From: CAZEAB01 sp964552945
Lineage (GTDB): Archaea; Nanobdellota; Nanobdellia; Woesearchaeales; GW2011-AR9
Length of the DNA stretch: 64,000 nt
Assembly (NCBI GenBank): GCA_964552945.1
Contig: CAZKIP010000007.1
Coordinates: 4,059-68,058 of the forward strand
Reading direction: 5' to 3'
Positions 1 to 10,092 of the stretch are shown in pieces. A program made the translations under genes and the position numbers. Under the pieces are notes generated by a model. That model did not search any database, was not told where the DNA came from, and was given only the letters and a program-made list of their open reading frames with translations. The number at the start of each line of letters is the position of its first letter. Positions within the stretch are counted from its first letter, which is position 1.

Positions 1-1900
1 CTTCTTTTGGAGTTAAACCAACGTCTCCTTTTGATGCTCCTGAACTCGAAGAAACCTCCTTTTTTACGGGATACACAACATCAAAATCCATCCAACCTTT
101 GTCAACTACAAATATATTGCCTTTGATAGCAGCGTTTAAAGTTAATTTATCACTAACCTTCAACCACGCTTGATCTATTTCCTTACATTTCTTTCCATTT
201 TGACAATTCTGCGGAACCTCTTGAACCGAAGGCACAGAACTTGCTCCAGAACCCCCCCCAGAGGTCCCACTAGCTTTTTTAGACAAACCCCACTCTCTTC
301 TTAGCTCATCTATCTGAGAACTACTCAAACCAGTTTGAGCAATATAAACATCTTGATATACCTTAACTCCAACTCTTGCATGGCCTTCTGAATTCCAATG
401 TCTTTGATCACCGGAATTACAATAAGCACATTTATCCTTATCAATTGGGTCTTCTAAAGCAGGACCTAAATCAATTGCTTTAACAACCCCTAATTGATCT
501 TTGTTAAGCCAAGAACCCCTACTATTTAACAACTCATTATTAAATTTCTTTACACAACTGCTTTGCCAATTGTTACGTGGACTTATTGTGGTGACATATA
601 TCTTTTTCACACCCACTTTTTGAGCTCTATCAACCATTTTTATTAAAGAAGTTTTACTGTAAGTACATTGACCGCCTTTTTTATAAACCATATTCCCAGA
701 AGGATTTATTATCAAAATATCTAAGGGGTCGCCATTAGGTTTCAAAAAATTCTCAGTAAGAAATTTCAATTGTCGATTAGGAGCATAGCCTCCAATTGCT
801 TCCACATTAATTTTTTGGCTACCTGCACAAAGTTTTTTTCTTAAGTAGTATTTCGCCCAACCATAACCAGGAGCAGTATTGGAAGCACCAGTAATCCCCA
901 CATACAAGTCCTTGCATTTTTCAGAAGTTTTATCTTCTATAATTCCAGCCCCAATAGTAGAAACAGAAATGATTCCTTTATCTTTCAAAAATTCCTTCCC
1001 TTTTTCATAAATTGTTGCTGCATCGCCACTATACCAAACATTAAAAATTTCTCTTCTGTAAGCCTTGCCACTTTTCCAAAAATATAATGTTTCAGCTTTC
1101 TCCCACATTAATTCCTGGGAAGGCTTTCCATCAACAACTTTTGAATAAATCCTCCACCCACTTTTATCTTGATAATAAAATAATTCATCACCAAAATAAG
1201 TAGATGGATATTCTGTATTATCTTCCCAAGTTGTAGTAGGCCCATAAAGTGGGGGTGAAGAAACTTTATCATCTAAACCATTCCATCCTTCCAAAGGAGA
1301 GGAGTATAATAACCGATTTTTACCTTCAGAAGCTTTCTCTGAATAGATATAAATTCCATCATCTGAAGAAACCCATTGTGCAATCTTATCTGAATTTTGT
1401 AAAATTACTAACCACCCACCTTGACTCCAACTAAAAATGTCAAGAACAAAATCCATTTGGCTAGGAGAAGCTAATAGGAGATAAGGATATGGTGCAGAGG
1501 GAGGAGTTTGAACAGCAGGCCCAGATTCAAGAAAATTTTCTGGGATAAAACCGTCTTTCCATTCAGCATAAAGTTCTATTTTTCTATAACTCTTTTTTCC
1601 CTCTTTTAACATAAATTCGTAATGTTTAGTTTTCCAATTAATCTCGCCATCTTTCTTAAGAACCAATAACCACCCTTCTTTAATCCATGTCCAACCACCG
1701 ATCTCTTCACCAGTTGCCAGAAAACTATCTGGATCTCCTGAAAATTCAGGTGCACCAAAAGGTTTGGGTTGAGAATTTGCATCAGAAATCATCTCATCAG
1801 TTAAAAGAGAAATCGCCTTTTCCAAAGTAGGTTCTTCAGCTAAAGAACTAAAAGTAAACATGGAGGCCAAAATTACAAGCAAAATAATTATTTTCTTCAT
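1..1900 (-). CDS. Exported SGNH/GDSL-hydrolase-like protein, C-terminus cut by window edge
   Basis: The frame is open from an ATG at 1900 to the window edge, about 633 residues with no stop. It starts with a signal peptide (MKKIIILLVILASMFTFSSL) followed by a W- and Y-rich middle. Around residues 330-500 it resembles an SGNH hydrolase: GITGASNTAPGYGW at block I (the usual GDS reads GAS), DILIINPSGN at the block III region, and CNSGDQRHWNSEGH, which fits the DxxH block V. A Ser/Gly linker follows. SGNH enzymes are esterases or acyl-hydrolases; action on envelope glycans or lipids is inferred from export. The ATG overlaps the stop of the preceding gene (ATGA), making it the last visible gene of the surface operon that starts at 9944. 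Confidence 0.75.
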   Translation of the reverse strand, partial: MKKIIILLVILASMFTFSSLAEEPTLEKAISLLTDEMISDANSQPKPFGAPEFSGDPDSFLATGEEIGGWTWIKEGWLLVLKKDGEINWKTKHYEFMLKEGKKSYRKIELYAEWKDGFIPENFLESGPAVQTPPSAPYPYLLLASPSQMDFVLDIFSWSQGGWLVILQNSDKIAQWVSSDDGIYIYSEKASEGKNRLLYSSPLEGWNGLDDKVSSPPLYGPTTTWEDNTEYPSTYFGDELFYYQDKSGWRIYSKVVDGKPSQELMWEKAETLYFWKSGKAYRREIFNVWYSGDAATIYEKGKEFLKDKGIISVSTIGAGIIEDKTSEKCKDLYVGITGASNTAPGYGWAKYYLRKKLCAGSQKINVEAIGGYAPNRQLKFLTENFLKPNGDPLDILIINPSGNMVYKKGGQCTYSKTSLIKMVDRAQKVGVKKIYVTTISPRNNWQSSCVKKFNNELLNSRGSWLNKDQLGVVKAIDLGPALEDPIDKDKCAYCNSGDQRHWNSEGHARVGVKVYQDVYIAQTGLSSSQIDELRREWGLSKKASGTSGGGSGASSVPSVQEVPQNCQNGKKCKEIDQAWLKVSDKLTLNAAIKGNIFVVDKGWMDFDVVYPVKKEVSSSSGASKGDVGLTPKE

Positions 1901-2466
1901 TTTATCAATTCAAACATTTTTGTTGTTATTATTTTTTTATTCAATTGGGGATTTTCAATTATAAAATCTACGGAATATTCTCCTGCCAAAGCTTCTTCAG
2001 ATAAAGTAAAGTAATCTGCGAAAACTACCACTTCACTTTCCATCATGCTACTACCCGAGAATTGGTGAGAATTTTTTTGATCTGCTTCAAAGATGGTAAA
2101 TCCTCTAGGATCTTTAACACGATAATTTCTTTTTAATGATATGACATTGCCAGAAACACTACTCTCAACAGCAAACCACAAATAAACTCTCTCTCCTTCT
2201 GCAAAAGATTCTTTTTCTTGATCACAATACAAATCTTCATCAACAAAATCACAGAAAAGTAAATCTCTCAAAACTAAAGATCCCGCTCTATCAAAAGGAA
2301 TAAATTCCGTATTCAAAATTTTCTGCTGACTTTCTCCATCTTTAACATTAATTACTTCCGTCTTTACTAAAATTAAAATAACCGAACTTGTTAAAACTAC
2401 AATAATTAAAAATATCAGTAAGGAAACGAACACTCCACCTTTTTTATTCATTTTATTTAGCTTCAT
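1897..2466 (-). CDS. Membrane-anchored small exported protein (189 aa)
   Basis: No family recognised. A short basic start (MKLNKMNKKGG) is followed by one strong hydrophobic segment (about residues 12-34) and then an extracellular domain that looks beta-rich and ends FELIK. The layout is like pilin-type or N-terminally anchored archaeal surface proteins. I chose the ATG at 2466 because it overlaps the TGA of the 1825-residue gene upstream (ATGA), a coupling also seen at this gene's own end with the SGNH gene; an ATG at 2451 is possible and a start at 2484 is less likely. The context suggests it is a subunit or anchor of a surface assembly made with its operon neighbours. Confidence 0.7.
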   Translation of the reverse strand: MKLNKMNKKGGVFVSLLIFLIIVVLTSSVILILVKTEVINVKDGESQQKILNTEFIPFDRAGSLVLRDLLFCDFVDEDLYCDQEKESFAEGERVYLWFAVESSVSGNVISLKRNYRVKDPRGFTIFEADQKNSHQFSGSSMMESEVVVFADYFTLSEEALAGEYSVDFIIENPQLNKKIITTKMFELIK

Positions 2467-5400
2467 TTTGGACAACACTTCCAATCGCTCGGATTTTTAA
2501 TACCTCTTTTTTTCAAAATTGAATCTTGACATTGTAAGGACACACATTTATCTGCTTTAGTTTGATCAAAGGTAGACAACTTAGTATCCTGACAACTAAA
2601 ATCTTCATACTGTGGCAAAGTTTCGCATTTTGTTAAAGCACTTGTTTCCCCACAATACTTTTGGAATCTCTTATCAACATCATTATCAATCAAACAAAGA
2701 TACTTCTTTATTTTCTTATATTCAGTTGTTCCAGTTACATATGCAGGATATCCTCCTTCAGCAAATCCTGGTTCAAAGAATCTACCAAGCAAACTAATAA
2801 TTTCTCCTCTGAAATTATCCTTCCCTTGCATCACATAGCTAGAAATCCAATAATATAAAGCACTAGCATCATCTAAATTATTCTCTTTTAATTTAACAAT
2901 GGCTTCCGCTTTATTTTGAACTAACTGATAATTATCATTCATAAAATCGTCATGCATCCCTATGGCTACAGCAACTTCTTCTTTTTGAAGTTGTAATTTT
3001 ATTTTCTGAGTATGAGAGTTTTTCCCAAAGGAACTTTTTGGAACTAAATTGATTGCAGTAAAACAATTATCTCCTGCTCCAGGTTGTAATAACTCCACTT
3101 TAACATTTAAAGAGCCCACATTACCTTTTGAAGAACTCGTCGAAGGAACAGTTTTATATTCACATTTCCCGTTACTCTTCTCAGGATTACCTAGAACTTT
3201 CTTAAATCTAAACTCACCTAATGTAAAAACAGCAGCATCTATATCGCTCTTAGTTAAATCAATGTCTCCGCCATAAGATAAATAGCCATTCTTATTAAGA
3301 TCATACTTCTTACTATTTCCACCAGGAATAACAGAAACATCATTATTACCAACTCTTAGTTGATATTTGTTATTGCTCTGTTTCTCAAAAAAGAAAGGCA
3401 TGTTCACACTTTTTGAAGTTGCTTCATCTGGCCAAGCAACAATCTCCAGTTCTTTCCCATTTCCACCACATCCTGCATCACTCACAGTATCTCTTCTAAC
3501 AATCGTACCTACTTTACCACCACTGATCATGTCTGGAGTAACTCTTCCTAAACTTAAACTTGGTGCAACCGTACCTGTGTAACCTTCTCCCAACAAAACA
3601 ATTTGTTTATTCTTACCTTTGTTATCGGTAACTTTCAAACAAGCTTTATCATTACCTATTCTAACATAAGGTTTCACAACTATTTCATTATTTAAAACAA
3701 AAAGGTTAGGGGTCTTACAATCAACAAATTCTTCAGTTTCTTTGTTATAACAACGTAAGAAAGGATGTTCTAAATAAGATTGTCCTCCTTGAAATAATGT
3801 ACTTAATTCAGGACAGAGATATCTTCCTGTAGCAAAGTCAACTTGACATTGTGCAAATTCCTTACCTGCTTTATGACTTAAAGGGAAATAAAATAACCCT
3901 CCCTGTGCAGTTTGATATCCTTCATCAAAACACTCTTTAGGGTCTTGACCTGATTCTAAAAATAATTCTAATTTTACATGATCATATCTGAAATGACTGC
4001 TGATTTGTAGAGGATTTTTGTAAGGAATATCATATGGTTGTAATCTAGTAAGTGATCCAAATTTAGAGCCACTTTGAATTATTTTTTCCTTATCACCCTG
4101 GAATGGAGTATTCTGGTTACTTGCTTTCAAACAATCACATCCTTGTCCATCACAAGATTGATCTATTCCTTTATTTCCTAAATCTTCTACACCAATACAT
4201 TTTAAGCTAGTTCTGTATCCTCTTAACCGACATCCTGGAATAATATCCATCCCTAAATTGTAAGTAAATTGAGGTAAACCTTGAATTGGGTCAAATGAAG
4301 TGAATTCCCTGTTAGCAATTAGAGGAAGAACACTAGTTTTCATAGGTCTTCCATAAGCAGAATCTGTAAGGAAATCAAAATTTGATGGAAAGTCATAACC
4401 TAAAGCAAACAAACACATTGATTGAGTAAATCCTTCAGAACCAACTCTAAATTGTTGTTCAGCAACAGCACCATAATCATCTTTCAAATCGCTGGTTGAA
4501 CCTTTCAACCCTTCTGGGATCCCTTGTCTAAGAGCTTTAAAAAGTTGAGTTGCGTCTCCATCCGTAGGGTCTTTAAGTTCGGGTACATCATCAAATGTAA
4601 CAGGTGAACATTGGTTTGTTAAAAGAGAAATTCCACTATAGATCCAACTACAAACTGTGTTGGTGAAAAAAGTTTTACAAGAACCAGCATCCTGAATTGC
4701 TGAATTCTTAGCTGCTAAAATACAATTTCTAAATTGAATTAATCCATTCTGTAACAGAGTTAATTGATCTTGGATTCTAGGTAAACACATGGTTTGCCAA
4801 GCTGGAACATAATCTCTAGGGTTAATTCTAGCAATTTTTTTATCTCCCACAAAATCGGAGATGTGATCTAAACCAAAAGCGGCGGTGAAATCTCTTCCAC
4901 CATAATATCTCCATTCAGGATAGTAAGTTCCTTTATTTCTGCCAGATTCTCTATAAATAGAAGATTGTCGGTAACTCCATTCTTCAACAACTTCATTTTC
5001 TTTTTTCAAAGCAACCCTAACACTTTTACTTTTCTTTAAAGGAACGTCTTGTTTCTCACATGCACATTGATATTTATCTCCAGTATTTTCTTCCACAAAA
5101 CAATCTTTCGTATAACCAGCAGTGAAAGTTGAAGCATCAACTTTTTTACCAACACTACTTCTTAATTTAAGACCTGAAAGGCTTTTCTCTTCCTTATAAC
5201 ATCCACCACCAGTCAAATAAGCACCAGATTTTTCATCCAATCTATAACCATCTGAAACTGCACGGAAACCAGATTTAGCTTTACAAACATTTTTACAACT
5301 TTTCTCTTCAGCAACACAAGCAGGCCCGTTTAGATCTCCTTTAAGAGCCAAAACTTTGGATTTAGTTTGTCCAGGATTTAAGACAGGATTCAATCTCCAG

Positions 5401-7940
5401 ATTCCTCTGTTATCTAATTTAGTCACATCCTTTGCACAACTTGGATTAGGATCATTCTCAGTACACCTATAGAAAAAAGTTCCCTCTGCATCTCTCCAAC
5501 AAGTAAAAGAACTTTCTTTTTGTTCTTTCTTAATTCTTAAAAGTTCAGATGCTTGAGGATTCTTCTCAAGAATAGTTTGACAGTTTTCTACAGGAGTTAA
5601 ATAACGACAAAGGCTTGAAGCAACACATTGCTGTTGCTCTAAAATAACTTTTTGTACCTCAGCTTCATCTTTATCTTCGGTCCATCTTGCAGGAACGGCT
5701 CGACAAAAGAAACGATCACAAACTGCTTTGTATAAAGTATCTAACTTTTGTTCAGATTCCCATGCTGCAGCAGTATCTGGACATTTTTTAGATAATGATT
5801 TCAATTCAAAATTGACTGGCAGATTTGCATTAGGGTTTCCAATTAATTTTTTCCAAGCGGCTATTGTTGAATCTAAATAAAGATCTAGCTGGCCATTTCC
5901 AGTAGGACATTTGTCATCCTTTTTTCTACTAGTCCAAGGTTCATACAAAGAAACTACAACTCTTCTTACTTTAAAAACAGCCCTAGTTAACCATGAGGAA
6001 TAACAACTTACTCCTGTCCAAAATACAACTGGTTCAAGAATACTATTAATTCTTTCAATTTGATGAATTGTATAATTTACCGCAGCCATTCCTTCATTTG
6101 CTAAAAAGTCCGGAACCAAAGCAGAACTTTCTATAGGAACATCAACAAAATAACCAAGATCTTTACAATCAACTTGAGTTTTACTTTTACTCCAAGCATT
6201 GTTACCTTCTCTTTCTTGGTAAGTTACCAAAATTTTCAAAGGGATTTTTAATTGTCTTTTTTCAAAATCTTTCCAAAAATCCTCATCTATTTCAGAAAAG
6301 TCTGAAGCCCTCAAAAGTTTAGTAGAAAGATAATACATTGTCTTATCGGGTTTCACAGACTGTGCATTTAAACTTCCGCTGGGAATTAACCTACAACCAG
6401 CACTATAATCATCCTTTTCAGCATTAGCTTTAGTACAAGCTGGTTGGAACCTTACATCAATTATTCTATATCCTTGTTCATAAGCATTTTTCTCTGCATC
6501 AAATTTTCCAATTGCCCCACCATTATAAGTAATGTTATAAACCGCTTGAATCGATTCTCTACCTTCTTCCATCAATTGGGGATTTAATTTGAAAGGTTGA
6601 GGAGGAAATTGTGGTGGAGAAAAAACATTGAACGCAAAATCTGGTGAAGAACAACTATTAATGTAAACCGTTTTAGTTGCATGACCTACCTTACCCGTCT
6701 TATCTTCAGCCAAAATGTAAACCCTATATTGAAGTCTTTTTGCCGCCGATATTTCGTCCAACTTTGGAATTAATATTTCTTGCAAACCTGTAGGAACTTC
6801 TCTAGGATGAAGATCTTTCAAAGTAGTTAACGAAAAAGCGCTGAATTCAAATTCTTCAAAGACAAATTTTCCTTCACTATCTGCCACTACTTTTATAATT
6901 GCTTTTTTGAAATTCAAACGATATTCATCTACACTTGGTCTAAAAACATAAAGGTAAACTTCTGCTCCTGGTTCAGTGGTACCTTCAATTCCTGTTTCTG
7001 CCCTTCCTTCATAATATTCATTTCCTTTAGTAAATTGGAAAGTTACAGAAGGTTTTTCTGTATCAACATTTAGCGTTCTAGTTTCTTTACTTTCCCATCC
7101 GGCCAAATCTGTAGCAATTACTTCTAAAACATTGTCCCCTTCATTCAAATTTATTTTTTGGTCAATTATCGTTCCAGTAAATTCATTCACAGAACTATTA
7201 CTTAAAATTATTTCGATGGTACTATTCTCAGAAACAGTACCTTTCAAAGTAAAACTTTTATCTTCAATAAAATCAGGTATTTTTGAGATAGTTATTTTTG
7301 GTTTTATAGTGTCGGTAAAAGTAATACCTTCCACAGAAGCGGTGTTTCCAGAGAGGTCAGAAGATTCAATTCTGATATTATTATGTTGATTAGCTAAAAG
7401 AAAAATATTTTCAAAAATAAAGGAAGCATCTTTCTCCTCTCCAACAATTTTTGCGGTTACACTATCAACCTGTAAATCGTTAACAAAAATCTTAACATCT
7501 GCATTTGCTTCAGTTTTCCCAGATAAAGCCATTTTGTTTCCTTTGTTAGAAGAAGGAATTACAACTTCAAGAGTTGGAGGAGTTAAATCAGGAGCCAGAG
7601 TTGTAAAGGAGTAGAACTCACCATTATTGTCATCAACTAAACTATTACTTTCAACTGAATAAAAATAAGTTGTTTCGGATTTTAAATTGGAAATTAAAAA
7701 TTTATGTGAAGAAAGTTGGGTAGAATCTCCCTTAGTAATCAAATTGTCTTTACTCTCACCATATCTAACAAAACTATCGGCAGGTTCATCGGTAATCCAG
7801 CTAATTGAAGCAGTATTATCAGTTACATCTGATTTAACATCAGAGATTTGTAAAGCAGATACCAAAGAGATATTCAAAATAAGCAGAACTAGTAAAATCA
7901 AAAAAAGGTTCGCTTTTTTATTTGTCATCTTGTTTATCAT
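2463..7940 (-). CDS. Giant secreted Cys-rich surface protein with FN3/Ig-like N-terminal repeats
   Basis: 1825 residues. A signal peptide occupies about residues 1-30 (hydrophobic, ending SLVSA). A fibronectin-III-like domain follows (about 31-117, ITDEPADSFVRYGES), then at least three Ig-like repeats (about 118-400, with recurring TGTVSE/SGKTEANAD-type strands). From about residue 430 the protein is cysteine-rich with many CxxC and spaced Cys, implying disulfide-bonded extracellular modules; the end is KCCPK. I see no C-terminal membrane helix, so it is either released or held by partners. It lies 18 nt after the pilin-like gene and overlaps the next gene by ATGA. FN3/Ig modules are typical of adhesion proteins; a role in cell-cell contact is inference. 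Confidence 0.8.
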   Translation of the reverse strand: MINKMTNKKANLFLILLVLLILNISLVSALQISDVKSDVTDNTASISWITDEPADSFVRYGESKDNLITKGDSTQLSSHKFLISNLKSETTYFYSVESNSLVDDNNGEFYSFTTLAPDLTPPTLEVVIPSSNKGNKMALSGKTEANADVKIFVNDLQVDSVTAKIVGEEKDASFIFENIFLLANQHNNIRIESSDLSGNTASVEGITFTDTIKPKITISKIPDFIEDKSFTLKGTVSENSTIEIILSNSSVNEFTGTIIDQKINLNEGDNVLEVIATDLAGWESKETRTLNVDTEKPSVTFQFTKGNEYYEGRAETGIEGTTEPGAEVYLYVFRPSVDEYRLNFKKAIIKVVADSEGKFVFEEFEFSAFSLTTLKDLHPREVPTGLQEILIPKLDEISAAKRLQYRVYILAEDKTGKVGHATKTVYINSCSSPDFAFNVFSPPQFPPQPFKLNPQLMEEGRESIQAVYNITYNGGAIGKFDAEKNAYEQGYRIIDVRFQPACTKANAEKDDYSAGCRLIPSGSLNAQSVKPDKTMYYLSTKLLRASDFSEIDEDFWKDFEKRQLKIPLKILVTYQEREGNNAWSKSKTQVDCKDLGYFVDVPIESSALVPDFLANEGMAAVNYTIHQIERINSILEPVVFWTGVSCYSSWLTRAVFKVRRVVVSLYEPWTSRKKDDKCPTGNGQLDLYLDSTIAAWKKLIGNPNANLPVNFELKSLSKKCPDTAAAWESEQKLDTLYKAVCDRFFCRAVPARWTEDKDEAEVQKVILEQQQCVASSLCRYLTPVENCQTILEKNPQASELLRIKKEQKESSFTCWRDAEGTFFYRCTENDPNPSCAKDVTKLDNRGIWRLNPVLNPGQTKSKVLALKGDLNGPACVAEEKSCKNVCKAKSGFRAVSDGYRLDEKSGAYLTGGGCYKEEKSLSGLKLRSSVGKKVDASTFTAGYTKDCFVEENTGDKYQCACEKQDVPLKKSKSVRVALKKENEVVEEWSYRQSSIYRESGRNKGTYYPEWRYYGGRDFTAAFGLDHISDFVGDKKIARINPRDYVPAWQTMCLPRIQDQLTLLQNGLIQFRNCILAAKNSAIQDAGSCKTFFTNTVCSWIYSGISLLTNQCSPVTFDDVPELKDPTDGDATQLFKALRQGIPEGLKGSTSDLKDDYGAVAEQQFRVGSEGFTQSMCLFALGYDFPSNFDFLTDSAYGRPMKTSVLPLIANREFTSFDPIQGLPQFTYNLGMDIIPGCRLRGYRTSLKCIGVEDLGNKGIDQSCDGQGCDCLKASNQNTPFQGDKEKIIQSGSKFGSLTRLQPYDIPYKNPLQISSHFRYDHVKLELFLESGQDPKECFDEGYQTAQGGLFYFPLSHKAGKEFAQCQVDFATGRYLCPELSTLFQGGQSYLEHPFLRCYNKETEEFVDCKTPNLFVLNNEIVVKPYVRIGNDKACLKVTDNKGKNKQIVLLGEGYTGTVAPSLSLGRVTPDMISGGKVGTIVRRDTVSDAGCGGNGKELEIVAWPDEATSKSVNMPFFFEKQSNNKYQLRVGNNDVSVIPGGNSKKYDLNKNGYLSYGGDIDLTKSDIDAAVFTLGEFRFKKVLGNPEKSNGKCEYKTVPSTSSSKGNVGSLNVKVELLQPGAGDNCFTAINLVPKSSFGKNSHTQKIKLQLQKEEVAVAIGMHDDFMNDNYQLVQNKAEAIVKLKENNLDDASALYYWISSYVMQGKDNFRGEIISLLGRFFEPGFAEGGYPAYVTGTTEYKKIKKYLCLIDNDVDKRFQKYCGETSALTKCETLPQYEDFSCQDTKLSTFDQTKADKCVSLQCQDSILKKRGIKNPSDWKCCPK

Positions 7941-7958
7941 ATTACTTTTTTCTTATCT

Positions 7959-9944
7959 TCATTTGATTATTTCAGGCGAAGATACCAAGGAACTTTTTCC
8001 TTCCAATCCACCTATAAAAGTATAAAGTTCATCTTCTGAAAGATCTTCTTCACCAATGGTGTGGAAAATTATTTTTTTACTTTCTTTCAAATCAGTCCAG
8101 GAAGTAGTCCAATTACCTTTGTAACCTGCAACAAAATCGTCATCTTCAAATACATTAATCTCTAATTGATATGCAAAATCAGCTTCAGCTAAAAATGATA
8201 AGGAGTTATAACCTTCCACTTCCACACCTTTCTTTGAAGAAACAAAGACGGATTCTAAAAATGGTTTACCTTCCACGTTTTTCTTTAATGAATTCAGGGT
8301 AATCATGTAAACTGCGTTCTCACTAAGTTCTTCTCCTGAGCTAATAGTAGTTCCATCTAAATTATATTTTAGAACTTCAATTTTTTCAACAGGAACTTCA
8401 AATAAAGGAGTTAAGTGGAGTTCAACTTGTTTCCCACTCTCTGAAACTACTCTTTTCCAATCTTGTAAATATCCTCCTTTTTCTCCTCTCAAAATTCCAC
8501 CAACACAATAAGGAAAATTTCTCGTGAAACCTGCTTGGTAACCACTATCTGCAAAATCAAATTCGGTAGCTCCCATATCACATTGGTATTTCACACAAGT
8601 GAAACTCACATTAACATCTTCTAAAGGTTCAGAAAACTTTACTCCACTAAGTGGGCTATCAACGGTTTCCCATGTAAGAATGGTCATTGGAAGTTTTTTA
8701 TTTGAACAAAACAAATTGCTTGGAGGTAAATTAACTGAGTTTGGATCTCTAGCCACAATTACATTTTCCCTATTTGGCATATTTCTCTGCAAATGTACGG
8801 TAAAAGCTGTATTGAAAACAAAATCAGACCTTTGATCTCTCAATTGAACTAAGACCGGATAAGTTACATCATAAGTAAATTTCCAATTTTGTAAACACAC
8901 TTTTGAAAGAAGATCTGAACCACCCGTCATGCCACTCCTCATTTTTCCTCCAATGTTTGGAGTTACTTGAAAAGTAAAGGGATAATTGTTATGATAACGG
9001 AAAGTTACCGTTAAATCTTCTTTTTGAAATTCATTTCCTACATCCCAATTATAATGATGTTTGTAATATGAAAATTCTTCAGGAAATTCAACAACCTCTG
9101 TTCCTTTAACTTTAACTTGCGGAATGTTTACTCTCAACAAATCCTGCAAAGCCATCTTTGCCAAATTTACGTCCCACTCTTTCTCCTTACAGCTAACTTC
9201 AAATCCTGCTAAAGGTAGCCTTGGATGATCTAAAGAAAGTAAATCTTGTGTAAGATCTTCGAATTTGAGGGTGTTAACTTCCTGCTCAACAACCGCTTTA
9301 GCAGTGTCATATAATGATTTAAATCTAGTAGGCGACTCAGCATTATGGTTAATTACTTCCGTAACTAAATCTCCATGTTTATCTCTAATATCAATTTCCC
9401 AATGAACATTGAAAAGAACCCTACTTTCAACTAATTCTGTATCAGAATTTATTTCACTCTTTTCTACAAAATCATAAATTTCACCATAAGCCTGCTCACT
9501 AAACACACATTCACTTAAATGTGCTTCAAGGTAAGTATCAACCCGTTCTTTAATTTCCAACAAAGAAGGAATTCTCAAATTGGAACCATATGCCCAATAA
9601 GGAACAACGTTTACAGGAGTTATCTTTAAATGAGAACTCTCATCATTAACAATTTCTAAAGGTACGTCAATGTAACCTCCTTGTAAAGCTATTTTTTCTA
9701 ACGCTTCGTCTCCCACTCCCTTAATACAAGAAACGATGAATTCTTCAACAGAACTTTTTTCGGTAGGGATTATTTTTGCAGGAATAAAATTTACCGCTTC
9801 TTTTTGTACCAAGATAACTAGTACTAAAACTAAAACAATAAAAATTCCCAGAATTATGAAAACCGTTACCTGTCCTTTTCCAGAGGGAGCGAACTTGCTT
9901 AAAATACTGCCTATTCTAAGTCCATCTTCCCTCTTTTTGTACAT
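7959..9944 (-). CDS. Pilin-like N-terminally anchored surface protein (661 aa)
   Basis: The basic N-terminal region ends in SGKGQVTVFIILGIF, followed by a long run of V/I/L (about residues 24-47). This resembles archaeal class III (type IV pilin-like) signal sequences, cleaved before the Gln of a G-Q junction with the hydrophobic stretch retained. The other ~600 residues are an extracellular domain with few recognisable motifs and scattered Cys. It is the first gene of a four-gene operon of exported proteins. A TATA-like palindrome sits 26 bp upstream, giving a leaderless start at this ATG. Function unknown; it could be the anchor or fibre subunit for the large Cys-rich protein. Confidence 0.75.
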   Translation of the reverse strand: MYKKREDGLRIGSILSKFAPSGKGQVTVFIILGIFIVLVLVLVILVQKEAVNFIPAKIIPTEKSSVEEFIVSCIKGVGDEALEKIALQGGYIDVPLEIVNDESSHLKITPVNVVPYWAYGSNLRIPSLLEIKERVDTYLEAHLSECVFSEQAYGEIYDFVEKSEINSDTELVESRVLFNVHWEIDIRDKHGDLVTEVINHNAESPTRFKSLYDTAKAVVEQEVNTLKFEDLTQDLLSLDHPRLPLAGFEVSCKEKEWDVNLAKMALQDLLRVNIPQVKVKGTEVVEFPEEFSYYKHHYNWDVGNEFQKEDLTVTFRYHNNYPFTFQVTPNIGGKMRSGMTGGSDLLSKVCLQNWKFTYDVTYPVLVQLRDQRSDFVFNTAFTVHLQRNMPNRENVIVARDPNSVNLPPSNLFCSNKKLPMTILTWETVDSPLSGVKFSEPLEDVNVSFTCVKYQCDMGATEFDFADSGYQAGFTRNFPYCVGGILRGEKGGYLQDWKRVVSESGKQVELHLTPLFEVPVEKIEVLKYNLDGTTISSGEELSENAVYMITLNSLKKNVEGKPFLESVFVSSKKGVEVEGYNSLSFLAEADFAYQLEINVFEDDDFVAGYKGNWTTSWTDLKESKKIIFHTIGEEDLSEDELYTFIGGLEGKSSLVSSPEIIK

Positions 9945-9964
9945 AGAATTAGGTATAGTATATT

Positions 9965-9976
9965 GCTTTATAAAGC
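9965..9976 (-). promoter_or_regulatory. TATA box of the surface-protein operon
   Basis: The sequence GCTTTATAAAGC is a perfect 12-bp palindrome centred 26-27 bp before the ATG at 9944, the expected place for an archaeal TATA box of a leaderless transcript. There is no Shine-Dalgarno site before that ATG. Similar boxes with the same spacing precede the genes starting at 10896 (box 10918-10926), 11225 (11247-11256) and 12311 (12334-12341). Confidence 0.6.
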
Positions 9977-10092
9977 TTGTGTTATCTTATCGTGCACAAA
10001 AGCACATTAAAAACTAGCAAAGATCATCAAAATTTTATTTGGAGAATGAACAAAATACTTGTTTTTGAATCTCAAAGAGTGCATTTAACAGA

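Noticed and set aside
3049..3582. Plus-strand frames opposite the giant Cys-rich gene
   Set aside because: Low-complexity shadows without promoter or ribosome site and with no family resemblance, opposite a clear coding frame.
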